DNA from: JAGNZR01 sp051648485
Lineage (GTDB): Bacteria > Fusobacteriota > Fusobacteriia > Fusobacteriales > Fusobacteriaceae
Direction: 5' to 3'
Assembly (NCBI GenBank): GCA_051648485.1
Contig: JBOFFH010000117.1
Span: 1-5,944 of the forward strand
DNA: 5,944 bases
Shown here: positions 5,813-5,944 of the stretch, piece by piece
How the letters are laid out: the number at the start of each line of letters is the position of its first letter
Numbering within the stretch: position 1 is the first letter of the stretch
Translations under genes and position numbers: made by a program
The notes under the pieces: model-generated
Database searches by the model: none
What the model saw: the letters and a program-made list of their open reading frames with translations, nothing else
What the model was told of the DNA's origin: nothing

Positions 5813-5944
5813 TTATCTTTTGATTCTCTCAACATATTCATTTGATCTTGTATCTATTTTAATCCACTCGTTTTGCTCAACGAATATAGGTACAGGAATT
5901 TCGAATCCAGTGTTTATTTTAGCTGGTTTCATAACTTTTCCTGA
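5813..5944 (-). CDS. efp: Elongation factor P, C-terminal 43 residues (5' end beyond the right edge)
   Basis: EF-P is the cytoplasmic translation factor that binds between the P and E sites of the ribosome and rescues stalling at consecutive prolines. Only the end of the third (C-terminal OB-fold) domain is in the window. It starts SGKVMKPAKINTGFEIPVPI and ends IKIDTRSNEYVERIKR before TAA at 5813-5815. This aligns directly with the EF-P ending of the type GKPAxLxTGxxVxVPLFxxxGExIKVDTRSGEYVxR. A glycine common in the DTRSGEY motif is Asn here. The complete protein should have about 185-190 residues, so about three quarters lies outside, including the lysine or arginine modification loop of domain I; the modification type cannot be judged. 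A strong terminator follows. Confidence 0.93.
   Translation of the reverse strand, partial: SGKVMKPAKINTGFEIPVPIFVEQNEWIKIDTRSNEYVERIKR

Noticed and set aside
1..5944. Search for CRISPR arrays, insertion sequences, tRNA/rRNA genes, riboswitches or defence systems
   Set aside because: No spaced direct repeats, transposase motifs, structured RNA signatures or defence-type genes were seen; coding density is high with ordinary chromosomal genes.

Overview
The window is AT-rich, and every gene I can support lies on the minus strand. Codons end mostly in A or T, arginine is usually AGA, and the ribosome-binding sites are strong and purine-rich. There is a TolC-type outer-membrane protein together with an RND pump, so the cell has an outer membrane. 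Low GC plus Firmicute-like neighbours (a YqhQ/DUF1385 protein) in a Gram-negative cell suggests the Fusobacteriota (Fusobacterium/Cetobacterium/Ilyobacter type). This is inference from style and content; I cannot name a species.

Layout, read in the direction of transcription (right to left). (1) 5813-5944: the last 43 codons of elongation factor P, followed by a rho-independent terminator at about 5757-5795. (2) 4485-5684: a two-gene unit with its own probable promoter. It encodes a membrane protein of the YqhQ/DUF1385 family and a 90-residue cysteine-rich, probably metal-binding protein. It is closed by a 10-bp hairpin terminator at 4449-4474. (3) 1-4349, running off the left edge: a four-gene multidrug-efflux operon in the order TetR-type repressor, TolC-type outer-membrane channel, lipoprotein periplasmic adaptor, RND inner-membrane transporter (N-terminal 431 codons only).

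The efflux operon has a clear control region. A promoter with a perfect TTGACA -35 box, a 17-bp spacer and TATACT lies at 4396-4424. An 18-bp inverted repeat at 4366-4383 follows just downstream of the expected transcription start, where bound repressor would block transcription. The natural reading is that the TetR protein represses its own operon and is released by a pump substrate. Gaps of 3, 25 and 19 nt, each with its own Shine-Dalgarno, tie the four genes into one transcript. Together the last three products would form a tripartite pump from inner membrane to outside.

Three starts were moved inward from the longest open frame. The TetR gene starts at a TTG at 4349, because the upstream ATG lies inside the promoter. 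The adaptor starts at 2395, giving a lipoprotein signal peptide. The cysteine-rich protein starts at 4757, directly after an AGGAGG. I found no mobile element, CRISPR array, tRNA or rRNA. Most of the window is ordinary; the least understood part is the YqhQ/cysteine-rich pair.
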